Shown: positions 24,687 to 32,763, numbered from the stretch's first letter. The stretch is DNA of 37,679 nucleotides from Streptomyces humi (GCF_001005085.2 NZ_LBMU02000080.1:1-37679); one strand, 5' to 3'. Notes: generated from the sequence alone by a model not told the origin. Translations and numbers: made by a program.

Positions 24687-26195
24687 ATGCCTGACCTGCC
24701 GACCCCTCAGGACGCCGCTGAGGCAGCGCTGTTCTCCGAATGCTGGGACGCGGTGCTCTCCTATGCCGACCTGTGCACGTCCGGCTCTCTGACGGCCAAT
24801 CAGCTGGCCACCGAGGCCTTCACGCTGGGTATGCGCGAGGCCCGTGAAGCGGACTTCGCGCCCCCGCGCACCAGCGGACGGCGCGCCGCCCGGCTGCCGA
24901 TGATCCCGCTGTTGCTCACCGCGGTCCGCAACACGGCCGCCGGCTGGGAGGCGCAGGGACTCGGGCACAAGCTCGACCCGGACCTGAGGCTGTGGCTCAA
25001 CTCCGAGAAGGCCGCGCGCTACACGGGCCTGCCGTTGCAGCGGCCCGTCGCCCTGCGCGGCCTGCGGGACATGCAGGAGGCGGATGCCTCGCTGCTGTGG
25101 CTGGCCGAGGTGGAGGCGCTGCCGCTGCCCTCCGTGGCCCGCCGGCTCGGTCTCGACCCGGCCGTCGCCGCCCAGGAGCTGGAGCAGGTCCGCGGACTCT
25201 TCCGCGACCGCGCCCACCGAGCCCACCTCGACACGCCGATGGAAGCGGAGTGCCGCAGCTACGCCCGGCTGCTCGACGCGGTCACCCGCTCCTCGGCGGC
25301 CGACACGCCCGACGACCTCTCCCGGCACCTCGCCACCTGTGTGCAGTGCGCCGAGGCCGCCGCCTGTCTGCGGCTGCACGGCGGCGGACTGCCCGCGGCG
25401 CTGGCCGGCGGGGTCATAGGCTGGGGCGGCCTCGCCTACCTGGAGCGCCGCCGCCGTGCCGCCGAGGTACGGCTCGGCGCGGGCCGCCCGGCCGCCCCCG
25501 AGAGCGACGGCGGCGACCCCAAGGAGGGCACCGGCCGGAGCAAGGTGCTGCGCCACGGCCTACTCGGCGCCGCGGTGCTGATCTCGCTGGTCGCGCTCGG
25601 CGTCTCGATGATGCCGATGGGCGGTGGCGCCGGCGACGACACGGCCGCCGCCTCCCACGACGACCGCCAGCCGGTCGCCGACCCCACCTCCGTCCTGCCC
25701 TCCGCCTCGGACCCGGCGTCCACGCACACCGCCTCGGCCGCCCCGTCCTCCTCGGCCACCACCGGCAAGCCGGGCCACAAGAACCCCGACCCGGAGCCGC
25801 AGGGCACCTCCTCGTCCACCGCGAGCACCGGCCCCGACCACCGGGCCACCAGCTCCGCGAGCCCCACCGCCCAGGAGGCGGGCACCTGCCACGCCTCCTA
25901 CGACCTGGTCAACCAGTGGACCGACGGCTTCCAGTCCACCGTCACCGTCACGACCACCCAGGCGCTGTCCGGCTGGCGGGTCGAGTGGTCCTTCCGGGAC
26001 GGCCAGAAGGTCACCCAGATGTGGGACGCCTCGGTCAGCCAGAGCGGCGGGCAGGTCACCGCCGACGCGGCCGACTACAACCAGTCGGTCTCCGCGAACG
26101 GCAGCCTCTCCTTCGGCTTCCTCGGGACCTGGAGCGGCGAGAACTCCGCGCCGTACGCCTTCACCCTGAACGGCGAACCCTGCTCGCTGAGTTGA
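24687..26195 (+). CDS. Fusion of ECF-sigma-like domains, zinc anti-sigma motif, membrane segment and CBM2
   Basis: 502 residues; ATG after CAGGAGAC. Residues 10-50 resemble sigma region 2 (FSECWDAVLSYADLC, NQLATEAFTLGM) and PMIPLLLTAVRNTAAGW at about 71-87 matches the RN-x-A stretch that follows it. Residues 135-170 (LAEVEALPLPSVARRLGLDP then VRGLFRDRAH) resemble the region 4 HTH. His214-x3-Cys218-x2-Cys221 is the zinc motif of ZAS anti-sigma factors. A membrane helix at about 291-311 leads to a Ser/Thr/Pro-rich linker (to about 397). Residues 401-500 are a CBM2: Cys401 and a final Cys, NQWTDGFQSTV, LSGWRVEWSF, QMWDASVSQSG, SFGFLGTWSG and FTLNGEPC. The usual N-x-x-W-N strand lacks its Trp (ADYNQS). 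Orientation should put CBM2 outside and the sigma-like part inside. It may be a polysaccharide-sensing membrane regulator. Confidence 0.8.
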   Translation: MPDLPTPQDAAEAALFSECWDAVLSYADLCTSGSLTANQLATEAFTLGMREAREADFAPPRTSGRRAARLPMIPLLLTAVRNTAAGWEAQGLGHKLDPDLRLWLNSEKAARYTGLPLQRPVALRGLRDMQEADASLLWLAEVEALPLPSVARRLGLDPAVAAQELEQVRGLFRDRAHRAHLDTPMEAECRSYARLLDAVTRSSAADTPDDLSRHLATCVQCAEAAACLRLHGGGLPAALAGGVIGWGGLAYLERRRRAAEVRLGAGRPAAPESDGGDPKEGTGRSKVLRHGLLGAAVLISLVALGVSMMPMGGGAGDDTAAASHDDRQPVADPTSVLPSASDPASTHTASAAPSSSATTGKPGHKNPDPEPQGTSSSTASTGPDHRATSSASPTAQEAGTCHASYDLVNQWTDGFQSTVTVTTTQALSGWRVEWSFRDGQKVTQMWDASVSQSGGQVTADAADYNQSVSANGSLSFGFLGTWSGENSAPYAFTLNGEPCSLS

Positions 26196-26212
26196 GCCGC
26201 GCGTACGACCGG

Positions 26213-26250
26213 CGGCCGGGCGGACCCACGAGGGCGGGTCGGCCCGGCCG
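26213..26250. terminator. Bidirectional hairpin between convergent genes
   Basis: CGGCCGGGCGGACCC pairs with GGGTCGGCCCGGCCG (one mismatch in 15) around an 8-base loop, 17 bp after the sigma/CBM2 stop and in the gap to the convergent ABC binding-protein gene. It likely ends transcription from both sides. Confidence 0.7.
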
Positions 26251-26254
26251 CTGA

Positions 26255-26272
26255 CGGCACGTCAGAGTGCCG
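26255..26272 (-). terminator. Second small hairpin at the 3' end of the sugar ABC operon
   Basis: CGGCAC and GTGCCG with a 6-base loop, 12 bp after the binding-protein stop on the minus strand. It probably adds to the larger hairpin just beyond it. Confidence 0.4.
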
Positions 26273-26284
26273 CCGAGTACCGCG

Positions 26285-27286
26285 TCAGCACTGCGACTTG
26301 TAGAAGTACTTGCTGACCGACGGGTCGTTCATGTTGTCCTTCGTGATCGCCACCATGTCGGTGCCGATCGACTTGCTGACCGACTTGCCCTCGAAGGCGT
26401 CGGCGAGCTGGTCCACCGCCTGCCTGCCGATCGCCGCCGGGTCCTGCGCGACCAGCACCTGGAGGGTGCCCGCCTTCAGCGCGGCGACCTCGTCCGGCTC
26501 CGCGTCGAACGCGGCCACCTTCACCGCGCCCTGCTTGCCGGCCTGCTTCAGTCCGGTGGCGATACCCGTCCCGGTGTTGGTGTTGCCCGCGAACGCCCCG
26601 CCCAGGTCGGGGTGGGCGGCGAGCGTCGACTGGATCTGGGAGGCCGCCGTGGCCGGCAGGTCGTTGTCGTAGAGCGTGGGCAGCACCTTGATGTTCGGGT
26701 ACTTGCCCATCTCCTCGGTGAAGCCCTTGATCCGTGCGTCGGTCGTCGACACACCGGGCTTGACGCTGATGACGATGACCGAGCCCTTCTCGTTCATCAG
26801 CTTCGCCAGCGCGTCGGCGGCCACCCGGCCACCCTTCTCGTTGTCCGACGAGATCCGGGTGATACCGACGGAGTCGTCGCTCACCGTCGTGTCCACCAGC
26901 GCCACCTTGGTGCCGGCCGACTGGATCTGCTTCAGCGACGGCGTCAGCGCGCTGGTGTCGACCGGCGATATCAGCAGCCCGTCCGGGCGGGCCGCCGCCA
27001 CCGAGTCGAGCAGCGGGCGCTGCACCGACACGTCCCACTGCGCGGAACCGTCGGCCGTGAAGTCCATCCCCTTGGCCTTGGCCTCCTGCTGCGCCGCACA
27101 GGTCATGGTGATGTAGAACGGGTCGCTCTTCACCCCCGTGATCAGCCGCACCTTCTTGCCCTTGGCGCCGCCCGAACTCCCCGAGCCGCCACCGTCGTCC
27201 GACGAGCCGCACGCCGAGGCCGCGCCCAGGGCCAGCACCGTGCCCACCGCGACCAGCAACCCGCGCCTGCTGCGAATGCTCCCCAT
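26285..27286 (-). CDS. Sugar ABC importer substrate-binding lipoprotein (ribose type)
   Basis: 333 residues, ATG at 27286 about 9 bases after AAGGAG. A signal peptide with lipobox-like AASAC places a lipidated Cys near residue 26, followed by a Gly/Ser linker. The mature part is a type-I periplasmic-binding fold: VRLITGVKSDPFYITMTCAA, PDGLLISPVDTSALTPSLKQ, VALVDTTVSDDSVGITRISS, AFAGNTNTGTGIATGLKQAG and KVAAFDAEPDEVAALKAG. It captures a monosaccharide outside the membrane; the exact sugar is unknown. It is last in the order ATPase-permease-binding protein, 23 bp after the permease. Confidence 0.9.
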   Translation of the reverse strand: MGSIRSRRGLLVAVGTVLALGAASACGSSDDGGGSGSSGGAKGKKVRLITGVKSDPFYITMTCAAQQEAKAKGMDFTADGSAQWDVSVQRPLLDSVAAARPDGLLISPVDTSALTPSLKQIQSAGTKVALVDTTVSDDSVGITRISSDNEKGGRVAADALAKLMNEKGSVIVISVKPGVSTTDARIKGFTEEMGKYPNIKVLPTLYDNDLPATAASQIQSTLAAHPDLGGAFAGNTNTGTGIATGLKQAGKQGAVKVAAFDAEPDEVAALKAGTLQVLVAQDPAAIGRQAVDQLADAFEGKSVSKSIGTDMVAITKDNMNDPSVSKYFYKSQC

Positions 27287-27309
27287 CACAGAGTTCTCCT
27301 TGTCCCTCG

Positions 27310-28341
27310 TCATGCGCGTTCCCGGGTCTTCCTGCGCAGCTGGTCGACGTACACGGCCACGACCAGGACCACGCCCACCGCCACGTCCTGCCAGTACTGC
27401 TGGACGCCGATCACGATCAGCCCGGTGGTCAGCACCGCCGGGATGAACACGCCGATCACCGTGCCCAGCACCGAACCGCGGCCGCCGAACAGGCTGGTGC
27501 CGCCGAGCACCACCGCGGTGATCACCTTCAGGTTGTCGGTGGAGTGCCCGGCGATCGACGTCGTACCGTACGAGGCCAGCCACATCACGGCGCCGAGCCC
27601 GGCCAGCAGCCCCATCAGCCCGTACACCTTCACCAGATGCCGGCCCACCGGAATGCCCGCCCGCCGTACGGCAGTCGGGTTCGAACCGATGGCGAGGGTG
27701 TGCTCGCCGAACCGGGTGCCGGCCAGCACCGCGCCGAACAGCGCGGTCACCACCGCGGCCAGGATCACCATCCAGGGGATGCCGAGCACCTTCCCGAAAC
27801 CGAGGCTGTTCTGAAGATGGGTGGAGGCCGCCCCGGCGGGATCCTGGCCACCGGTGGCGAGTTCGGCGATCCCCAGTGCCGCGCCCAGCCCGCCCAGCGT
27901 CACGATCAGCGGCGGCACCTTGCCGCTCGCCACCACCGCGCCCTGGAGCGCGCCCCACGCCGTGCCCACCGCCAGCGCGATGACGACACAGAACGCGACC
28001 GTGCCCCAGCCGGAGTCCGGGCCGCCGTGATGGAGGTTGTACTCACCCGCCGCCACCGCGGCCAGCACCAGCACCGAGCCGATCGACAGGTCGATGCCCG
28101 CCGTGATGATCACGAACGTCATGCCGACGCCGAGCACCAGGTAGATGGCCGCGTTCACGGCGATCTGGGTGATGTCGTACGTGGTGAAGAACTTGCCCGG
28201 GGCGGCGATGGTGAAGAACGCCACCAGGGCCACCAGGATCACGAAGGTCCACAGTTCGTTGAGGGTCGCGGCCCGCCGGAGCCAGTCCGGCACGCCCGGA
28301 CGGCCGTCGACGGCCGCCGCCTTCTGACTCTCCGCGGTCAT
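27310..28341 (-). CDS. Sugar ABC importer permease (RbsC/FrcC type)
   Basis: 343 residues. Its ATG at 28341 overlaps the stop of the ATPase gene (ATGA), indicating translational coupling; the longer open frame upstream is a shadow. About eight to ten membrane helices with the family landmarks VGMTFVIITAGIDLSIGSVL, KVPPLIVTLGGLG, TRFGEHTLAIGSNPTAVRRA (the EAA-like cytoplasmic loop), AVVLGGTSLFGGRGSVLGT and a final basic tail. It forms the homodimeric channel for the sugar delivered by the adjacent lipoprotein. Confidence 0.92.
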   Translation of the reverse strand: MTAESQKAAAVDGRPGVPDWLRRAATLNELWTFVILVALVAFFTIAAPGKFFTTYDITQIAVNAAIYLVLGVGMTFVIITAGIDLSIGSVLVLAAVAAGEYNLHHGGPDSGWGTVAFCVVIALAVGTAWGALQGAVVASGKVPPLIVTLGGLGAALGIAELATGGQDPAGAASTHLQNSLGFGKVLGIPWMVILAAVVTALFGAVLAGTRFGEHTLAIGSNPTAVRRAGIPVGRHLVKVYGLMGLLAGLGAVMWLASYGTTSIAGHSTDNLKVITAVVLGGTSLFGGRGSVLGTVIGVFIPAVLTTGLIVIGVQQYWQDVAVGVVLVVAVYVDQLRRKTRERA

Positions 28342-29132
28342 CGCGCGCCCTCCGCTTCCTTGCCCCCGTTCGGGCCGTCCAGCGACCCGGTCATGGCCCC
28401 GACGAGCTCCTCGATCGTGGTGTCCGCCGCGGTGTACGACGCGACGCGCCGGCCCAGCCGCAGCACCTCCACCCGGTCCGCGACCGACAGCACCTCGGGC
28501 ATGTTGTGGCTGATCAGCACGACGCAGATGCCCCGGTCGGCGACCTTGCGCACGGTCTCCAGGACCCGGGCGCGCTGGACGACGCCCAGGGCGGCGGTCG
28601 GCTCGTCCATGAAGATGACCTTGTGCGCGAAGGCGACCGCGCGGGCCACCGCGACGGACTGCCGCTGACCGCCGGACAACGTTGTCACAGCAGCCGTCAC
28701 ATCCTTCAGTTCGACGCCGAGTTCGGCGAAGGCCTTGACCGCCTCCCGGCGCATCGCGGGCCGATCGAGGACGCCGATGCGGCCGAGCAGCCCGCCGCGT
28801 ACGCTCTCCCGGCCGAGGTAGAGATTGGCCGCCGCGTCGAGGTCGGGTGCGAGTGACAGGTCCTGGTACACCGTCTCGACGCCGTGCCGCTGGGCGTCCA
28901 TCGGGCCGGAGAACCGCACGGGCGCCCCGTCCAGGCGGACTTCGCCGGCGTCGGGCGCGAGGACGCCGGACAGTACGTTCACCAGAGTTGACTTGCCGGC
29001 GCCGTTGTCGCCGATCAGGGCGACGACCTCGCCGGGATATGCCGTGAAATCGGCGCCCGAGAGCGCCTCGACGTGACCGAAACGTTTGACCACGCCGTGT
29101 GCGGTGAGCAGTGGTTCCCTTGCAGAGGCCAT
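28338..29132 (-). CDS. Sugar ABC importer ATP-binding protein (single-domain, FrcA-like)
   Basis: 264 residues from ATG at 29132, 6 bases after AGAAGG; upstream in-frame codons would run through the operator and promoter. Walker A GDNGAGKST, signature TLSGGQRQ, Walker B VIFMDEP and H-loop ISHN are intact. Unlike RbsA, it holds only one nucleotide-binding domain, as in the fructose-type Frc systems, and works as a dimer. It is first in a three-gene operon with a strong promoter and an operator matching that of the divergent LacI gene. Confidence 0.92.
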   Translation of the reverse strand: MASAREPLLTAHGVVKRFGHVEALSGADFTAYPGEVVALIGDNGAGKSTLVNVLSGVLAPDAGEVRLDGAPVRFSGPMDAQRHGVETVYQDLSLAPDLDAAANLYLGRESVRGGLLGRIGVLDRPAMRREAVKAFAELGVELKDVTAAVTTLSGGQRQSVAVARAVAFAHKVIFMDEPTAALGVVQRARVLETVRKVADRGICVVLISHNMPEVLSVADRVEVLRLGRRVASYTAADTTIEELVGAMTGSLDGPNGGKEAEGAR

Positions 29133-29148
29133 GTTGTGCCTTCTGGTT

Positions 29149-29163
29149 GGTATCGTTAACAGC
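29149..29163. promoter_or_regulatory. LacI operator O1 of the sugar ABC operon
   Basis: GGTATCGTTAACAGC, centred on CG, shares GGTA-x-CGTTAAC with the site at 29282-29295. It lies directly after the predicted transcription start of the ABC operon, so binding there would block transcription. Confidence 0.65.
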
Positions 29164-29170
29164 TTGGCTG

Positions 29171-29200
29171 ATTCTTGGGGCGCCCACAGCGGGGTGTCAA
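29171..29200 (-). promoter_or_regulatory. Promoter of the sugar ABC operon
   Basis: A perfect TTGACA (29200-29195 on the minus strand), 18 bases, and AAGAAT (29176-29171). The start is predicted near 29164, about 32 bp before the ATPase start codon. Confidence 0.65.
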
Positions 29201-29281
29201 GGGTGGTGCACACGGCGGCCGATCGCGGGGCCGGGTCCTCGATTTCCCTTGTCCGCACGGCGGTTGATATGCCGTCGAGTT

Positions 29282-29295
29282 GGTAACGTTAACGA
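29282..29295. promoter_or_regulatory. LacI operator O2 upstream of the divergent regulator
   Basis: GGTAACGTTAACGA contains the exact 8-bp palindrome TAACGTTA and matches O1 133 bp away. It lies 38 bp before the regulator start, consistent with autoregulation and possible looping between the two sites. Confidence 0.65.
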
Positions 29296-29332
29296 GTCGA
29301 CGCTCAAACGTGACGCAGGTGGAGGACGTGGC

Positions 29333-30343
29333 GTGGCAGCCACCCGGCCGACCATGAAGGACGTTGCCGCGGAAGCGGGCGTCAGCGCGATGACGGTGTC
29401 CCGCGTCGTCAACGGAGATTCGGCCGTCGCCCCGCGGACCGCAGCACGGGTGGAGGCCGCGGTCCGCAAACTGGGCTACCAACGGGACGACGTGGCTCGG
29501 CAGTTGCGCCGCACCCATGAACTGAGCCAGACCATAGGGCTGTTGGTCGACGATGTCGCCGACCCCTTCATGGCGGCGGTCGCCTCCGCCGCCGAGGACG
29601 TGGCCCGGCAGCGCGGCAGCGTCATGCTCATCGGCTCCAGCCGGGCCGATCTGCGCCGGGAGCGCGAGGTGATCGCCGCGTTCACCGCCCGCCGAGTCGA
29701 CGGGCTGATCCTCACCCCGGCGGCCGGCAGTCACCGGTTCCTGCGGCCCGCCCAGGTGCAGGGCACGAAGATCGTCTGTGTGGACCGGGCGGCACCCGGT
29801 CTGGACGTGGACGCCGTGGTGGTCGACAACTTCGGCGCGGTGCGGGAGGCGGTCGGGGCGCTGGTGGCACACGGCCACCGCAGGATCGGGTACGTCGGGG
29901 ACAGGCCGGAGATCTGGACGTTCGGCGAACGCCGGCGGGGCTATGTCGCCGCGCTGGCGGCGGCGGGGATCGCGGCGGATCCGGCGCTGGTGAGGGAGGG
30001 TGCGCGGTCGGGGCCGGAGGCGGCGCGGGCGGTCGCCGGGATGCTGGCGCTGCCCGACCCGCCGACGGCGCTGCTGGCCGGCAACGAGATCCTCGCCTTC
30101 GGTGCCCTCACCGAACTCCCGCCGGGACTGGCCTTCGTCGGTTTCGACGACTTCGCGCTCGCCGCCCGGCTGACCCCGCCCGTCACGGTGATCGCCCAGG
30201 ACCCGGTCGCCCTCGCCACCAGCGCGGCCCACCTGCTGTTCGCCCGCATCCACGGCGACACCTCCCCGGCACGCACCGTGGTGATGCCGACCCGCCTGAT
30301 CCAACGCGGCTCGGGCGAGATCCCGGGCCCGTTCGCCGCGTAG
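29333..30343 (+). CDS. LacI-family repressor of the divergent sugar ABC importer
   Basis: 336 residues from GTG at 29333, 7 bases after GGAGG; the ATG of the HTH (29354) is the alternative. HTH TMKDVAAEAGVSAMTVSRVV at residues 7-27, then the effector domain (ELSQTIGLLVDDVADPFMAA, VDGLILTPAAGSHRFL, VVVDNFGAVREAVGALVAHG, RRIGYVGDRPEIWTFGERRR, LAFVGFDDFALAARLTPPVT). It is divergent from the importer, with a matching operator at each promoter, so it almost certainly represses the importer until its sugar binds. The sugar is unknown. Confidence 0.92.
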   Translation: MAATRPTMKDVAAEAGVSAMTVSRVVNGDSAVAPRTAARVEAAVRKLGYQRDDVARQLRRTHELSQTIGLLVDDVADPFMAAVASAAEDVARQRGSVMLIGSSRADLRREREVIAAFTARRVDGLILTPAAGSHRFLRPAQVQGTKIVCVDRAAPGLDVDAVVVDNFGAVREAVGALVAHGHRRIGYVGDRPEIWTFGERRRGYVAALAAAGIAADPALVREGARSGPEAARAVAGMLALPDPPTALLAGNEILAFGALTELPPGLAFVGFDDFALAARLTPPVTVIAQDPVALATSAAHLLFARIHGDTSPARTVVMPTRLIQRGSGEIPGPFAA

Positions 30344-30379
30344 GGGAGCCGGGCGGCATTCCCTACGGGGGCCCGGAAG

Positions 30380-30428
30380 CCCGCCGGAACCGGGAGCCTG
30401 TCGAGGTCCGGGGGCGGGTTCCGGCGGG
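30380..30428. terminator. Bidirectional hairpin between the LacI gene and the helicase gene
   Basis: CCCGCCGGAACC (30380-30391) pairs exactly with GGTTCCGGCGGG (30417-30428). A third copy of CCCGCCGGAACC lies at 30477-30488, and GGCATTCC near 30353 pairs with GGAATGCC at 30471-30478. The 173-bp convergent gap is thus a nested set of alternative hairpins that should stop transcription from both sides. Confidence 0.6.
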
Positions 30429-30516
30429 CACAGCGGCCCCGCCCACCGTTTCTCGGAGCTCGCCGGGGGCGGAATGCCCGCCGGAACCCGCTGTTCGGCT
30501 GGGCCCCGGGTGCCGG

Positions 30517-32274
30517 TCAGTCGCCGCGGGTGGCGGTGCCTCTGGTGCGGGTGGCGGAGCCCCTGGTGCGGGAGGCGCCGCCGGTGGTGCGGGCCGGGGA
30601 GCCCGCGCCGCGCTGGGTGGCGGCCGTCGTGCCGCGGGCACCGGCGCCCGCGGCACGGGCGGAGCTCCCCTTCGCGCCGCGGGAGGACGTGCTCCGGGTC
30701 TGGCCGGCGGACGTGCTCCGGGTCTGGCCGGTGGACGCGGTCCGCGCCTGGCCGGTGGACGCGGTTCGGGACTTGCCGGTGGTGCCCGTCGCCTGGTCGG
30801 TGGTGCCCTTCGTCCGGGTGTTCGTGCCGGCCGCGCGGCCGTTGGTGTTCGCCGTCCGGGTCGTGGTGTCCGGGGACCCGGAGCCGCGGGTGCCGCCCCG
30901 GCGGCGGGCGGACCGTCGGCCGCTGTCGGTGCCGGGCCTGCGGTCCGGGCGGGACGCCTGCGGTGGCGTCGGCTGGGGGACCTCGATGGTGACGGGCACG
31001 CCGGAGGGCTCGCGGGCGCCGGTGAGGGTGGCCAGCTCCGTGTCGGCCGACGTGACGCGGGCCGTCCTGGGGCGGATGCCGGCGTCGGACATCAGCCGGG
31101 TGACGTCCCGCTTCTGGTCGGGCAGGACCAGGGTGACCACACTGCCGGAGCCGCCGGCGCGGGCCGTGCGGCCGCCCCGGTGCAGGTAGTCCTTGTGGTC
31201 GGTCGGGGGATCGACGTTCACGACCAGGTCGAGGTCGTCGATGTGTATGCCCCGGGCCGCGACGTTCGTCGCCACCAGCGCCGTGACCTGGCCGTTCTTG
31301 AACTGCTCCAGGGTCCGGGTGCGCTGCGGCTGGGAGCGGCCCCCGTGCAGCGCGGCCGCGCGCACGCCGACCGCCAGCAGCCGCTTGGTGAGCCGGTCGG
31401 CGGACCTCTTGGTGTCGAGGAAGAGGATGACCCGCCCGTCACGGGCCGCGATCCGCGTGGTGACGGCCTTCTTGTCGGTCTCGTCCTGCATGTGGAGCAC
31501 GTGGTGCTCCATGGTGGTCACGGCTCCCGCGGACGGATCCACGGAGTGCACCACGGGGTCGGTCAGGAACCGCTGCACCAGCCGGTCGATGTTGCGGTCC
31601 AGGGTGGCCGAGAAGAGCATGCGCTGCCCGTCGGGCCGTACCAGCTCGATCAGCTTGGTGATCTGCGGCAGGAAGCCCATGTCGGTCATCTGGTCGGCCT
31701 CGTCCAGCACCGTGACGGCGACCCGGTCGAGCACGCAGTCACCGCGCTCCACGAGGTCGTTCAGCCTGCCGGGGGTCGCGACCAGCACCTCCGCGCCGCG
31801 CCGGAGCGTGGCGGCCTGCTTGGTGATGGAGAGCCCGCCGACCACGGTGGCCACCCGGAGGTTCACCGCGGTCGCGTACGGGGTCAGCGCGTCGGTCACC
31901 TGCTGGGCGAGTTCCCGGGTGGGCACCAGCACGAGGGCGAGCGGGGCCCTGGGCTCCGCGCGCAGACCTGCCGTGCGGGCCAGCACCGCCAGACCGAACG
32001 CGAGGGTCTTGCCGGACCCGGTACGCCCTCGTCCCAGCAGGTCACGGCCGGCCAGCGAGTTGGGCAGGGTGGCGGCCTGAATGGGGAACGGGTCGGTCAC
32101 GCCCTGCGCGGCGAGGGTCTTCAGCAGCCCTGCGGGCATGTCCAGGGCCGCGAAGTCCTCGACGGCGGGAAGCGGGGGCGTCGTGCTTTCCGGCAGCCGG
32201 AACTCCGTCGACGACGATGCGGCGGGTCTGGTCGAGGGGGTGCGCCGGTTCGGCTTCTGGGGCCTGCGGGACAT
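30517..32274 (-). CDS. DEAD-box RNA helicase (RhlE-like) with repetitive basic tail
   Basis: 585 residues from ATG at 32274, behind AGGAAGG. After a basic N-terminus the helicase core shows the Q-motif region (DPFPIQAATLPNSLAG), GRTGSGKT (motif I), PTRELAQQV (Ia), VLDEADQMTDMG (II), LFSATLD (III), LVATNVAARGIHIDDLDLVV (V) and HRGGRTARAG (VI). The last 150 residues are a low-complexity Arg/Thr/Ser/Gly tail that includes about four 8-residue repeats of the kind RTASTGQA, which probably binds RNA. It likely unwinds mRNA or rRNA structures. It lies downstream of the cold-shock gene on the same strand, separated by a hairpin, which suggests joint cold induction. Confidence 0.92.
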   Translation of the reverse strand: MSRRPQKPNRRTPSTRPAASSSTEFRLPESTTPPLPAVEDFAALDMPAGLLKTLAAQGVTDPFPIQAATLPNSLAGRDLLGRGRTGSGKTLAFGLAVLARTAGLRAEPRAPLALVLVPTRELAQQVTDALTPYATAVNLRVATVVGGLSITKQAATLRRGAEVLVATPGRLNDLVERGDCVLDRVAVTVLDEADQMTDMGFLPQITKLIELVRPDGQRMLFSATLDRNIDRLVQRFLTDPVVHSVDPSAGAVTTMEHHVLHMQDETDKKAVTTRIAARDGRVILFLDTKRSADRLTKRLLAVGVRAAALHGGRSQPQRTRTLEQFKNGQVTALVATNVAARGIHIDDLDLVVNVDPPTDHKDYLHRGGRTARAGGSGSVVTLVLPDQKRDVTRLMSDAGIRPRTARVTSADTELATLTGAREPSGVPVTIEVPQPTPPQASRPDRRPGTDSGRRSARRRGGTRGSGSPDTTTRTANTNGRAAGTNTRTKGTTDQATGTTGKSRTASTGQARTASTGQTRSTSAGQTRSTSSRGAKGSSARAAGAGARGTTAATQRGAGSPARTTGGASRTRGSATRTRGTATRGD

Positions 32275-32305
32275 GCGGTGGTCTGCCTTCCTGGAAACAG
32301 CACAA

Positions 32306-32340
32306 ACCGGGGTCCGCACCTTGACGGTGCGGACCCCGGT
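32306..32340 (-). terminator. Perfect 15-bp hairpin between the cold-shock and helicase genes
   Basis: ACCGGGGTCCGCACC and GGTGCGGACCCCGGT flank a 5-base loop. On the minus strand it starts 21 bases after the cold-shock stop and is followed by the moderately T-rich TTTGTGCTGTTT. The helicase start is 31 bases beyond it, so read-through or processing here sets the helicase level unless a promoter is hidden inside. Confidence 0.75.
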
Positions 32341-32361
32341 CAGCGGATACGCGTCCGGTGA

Positions 32362-32565
32362 TCAGGCGGGGACGATGTTCTCCGCCTGCGGGCCCTTCTG
32401 GCCCTGCGTGACGTCGAAGCTGACCCGCTGGCCCTCGAGGAGCTCACGGAAGCCCTGGGCGCTGATGTTCGAGTAGTGGGCGAAGACGTCGGGGCCGCCG
32501 CCGTCCTGCTCGATGAAACCGAAGCCCTTTTCGGAGTTGAACCACTTCACGGTTCCCTGTGCCAT
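32362..32565 (-). CDS. Cold-shock protein (CspA family)
   Basis: 67 residues, ATG 6 bases after AAGGAG. The single OB-fold shows MAQGTVKWFNSEKGFGFIEQ with RNP1 (KGFGFI) and VFAHYS as RNP2 (usually VFVHFS). It binds single-stranded RNA and melts secondary structure in the cytoplasm. A T-tailed hairpin sits in its leader region and a strong terminator follows. Confidence 0.96.
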   Translation of the reverse strand: MAQGTVKWFNSEKGFGFIEQDGGGPDVFAHYSNISAQGFRELLEGQRVSFDVTQGQKGPQAENIVPA

Positions 32566-32620
32566 GACATTCTCCTTCTGTAGGCAGAGGCCCCATCCGG
32601 AGATGCCGGAAAACAAACAA

Positions 32621-32655
32621 TGCGCCTGATGGATTGAGCATTCCCGTCAGGCGCA
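32621..32655 (-). terminator. T-tailed hairpin upstream of the cold-shock gene
   Basis: On the minus strand TGCGCCTGA and TCAGGCGCA (9 bp, perfect) flank a 17-base loop and are followed at once by TTGTTTGTTTT, the best intrinsic terminator in the window. It lies 108 bp after the acyltransferase stop and 55 bp before the cold-shock start, so it either ends the acyltransferase mRNA or is an attenuator in a long cold-shock leader. The rest of 32575-32763 shows no gene. Confidence 0.7.
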
Positions 32656-32763
32656 CATAAGTTCATGGGTACCACAACTGCGACTCCACGACCGTAGCAC
32701 AGCTCGCCGGACCGTGCCGGTCGACGCGTCGCCTTTCACCCGGCCGGCCTACTCGCGCCCGGT

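Noticed and set aside
27674..27690. GGGTTCGAACC resembling a tRNA T-arm
   Set aside because: It lies inside the permease coding sequence and no acceptor or anticodon arms can be found around it.
30660..30790. Intergenic-type 24-bp repeats
   Set aside because: They are in frame inside the helicase gene and encode its repetitive Thr/Ser/Arg tail.
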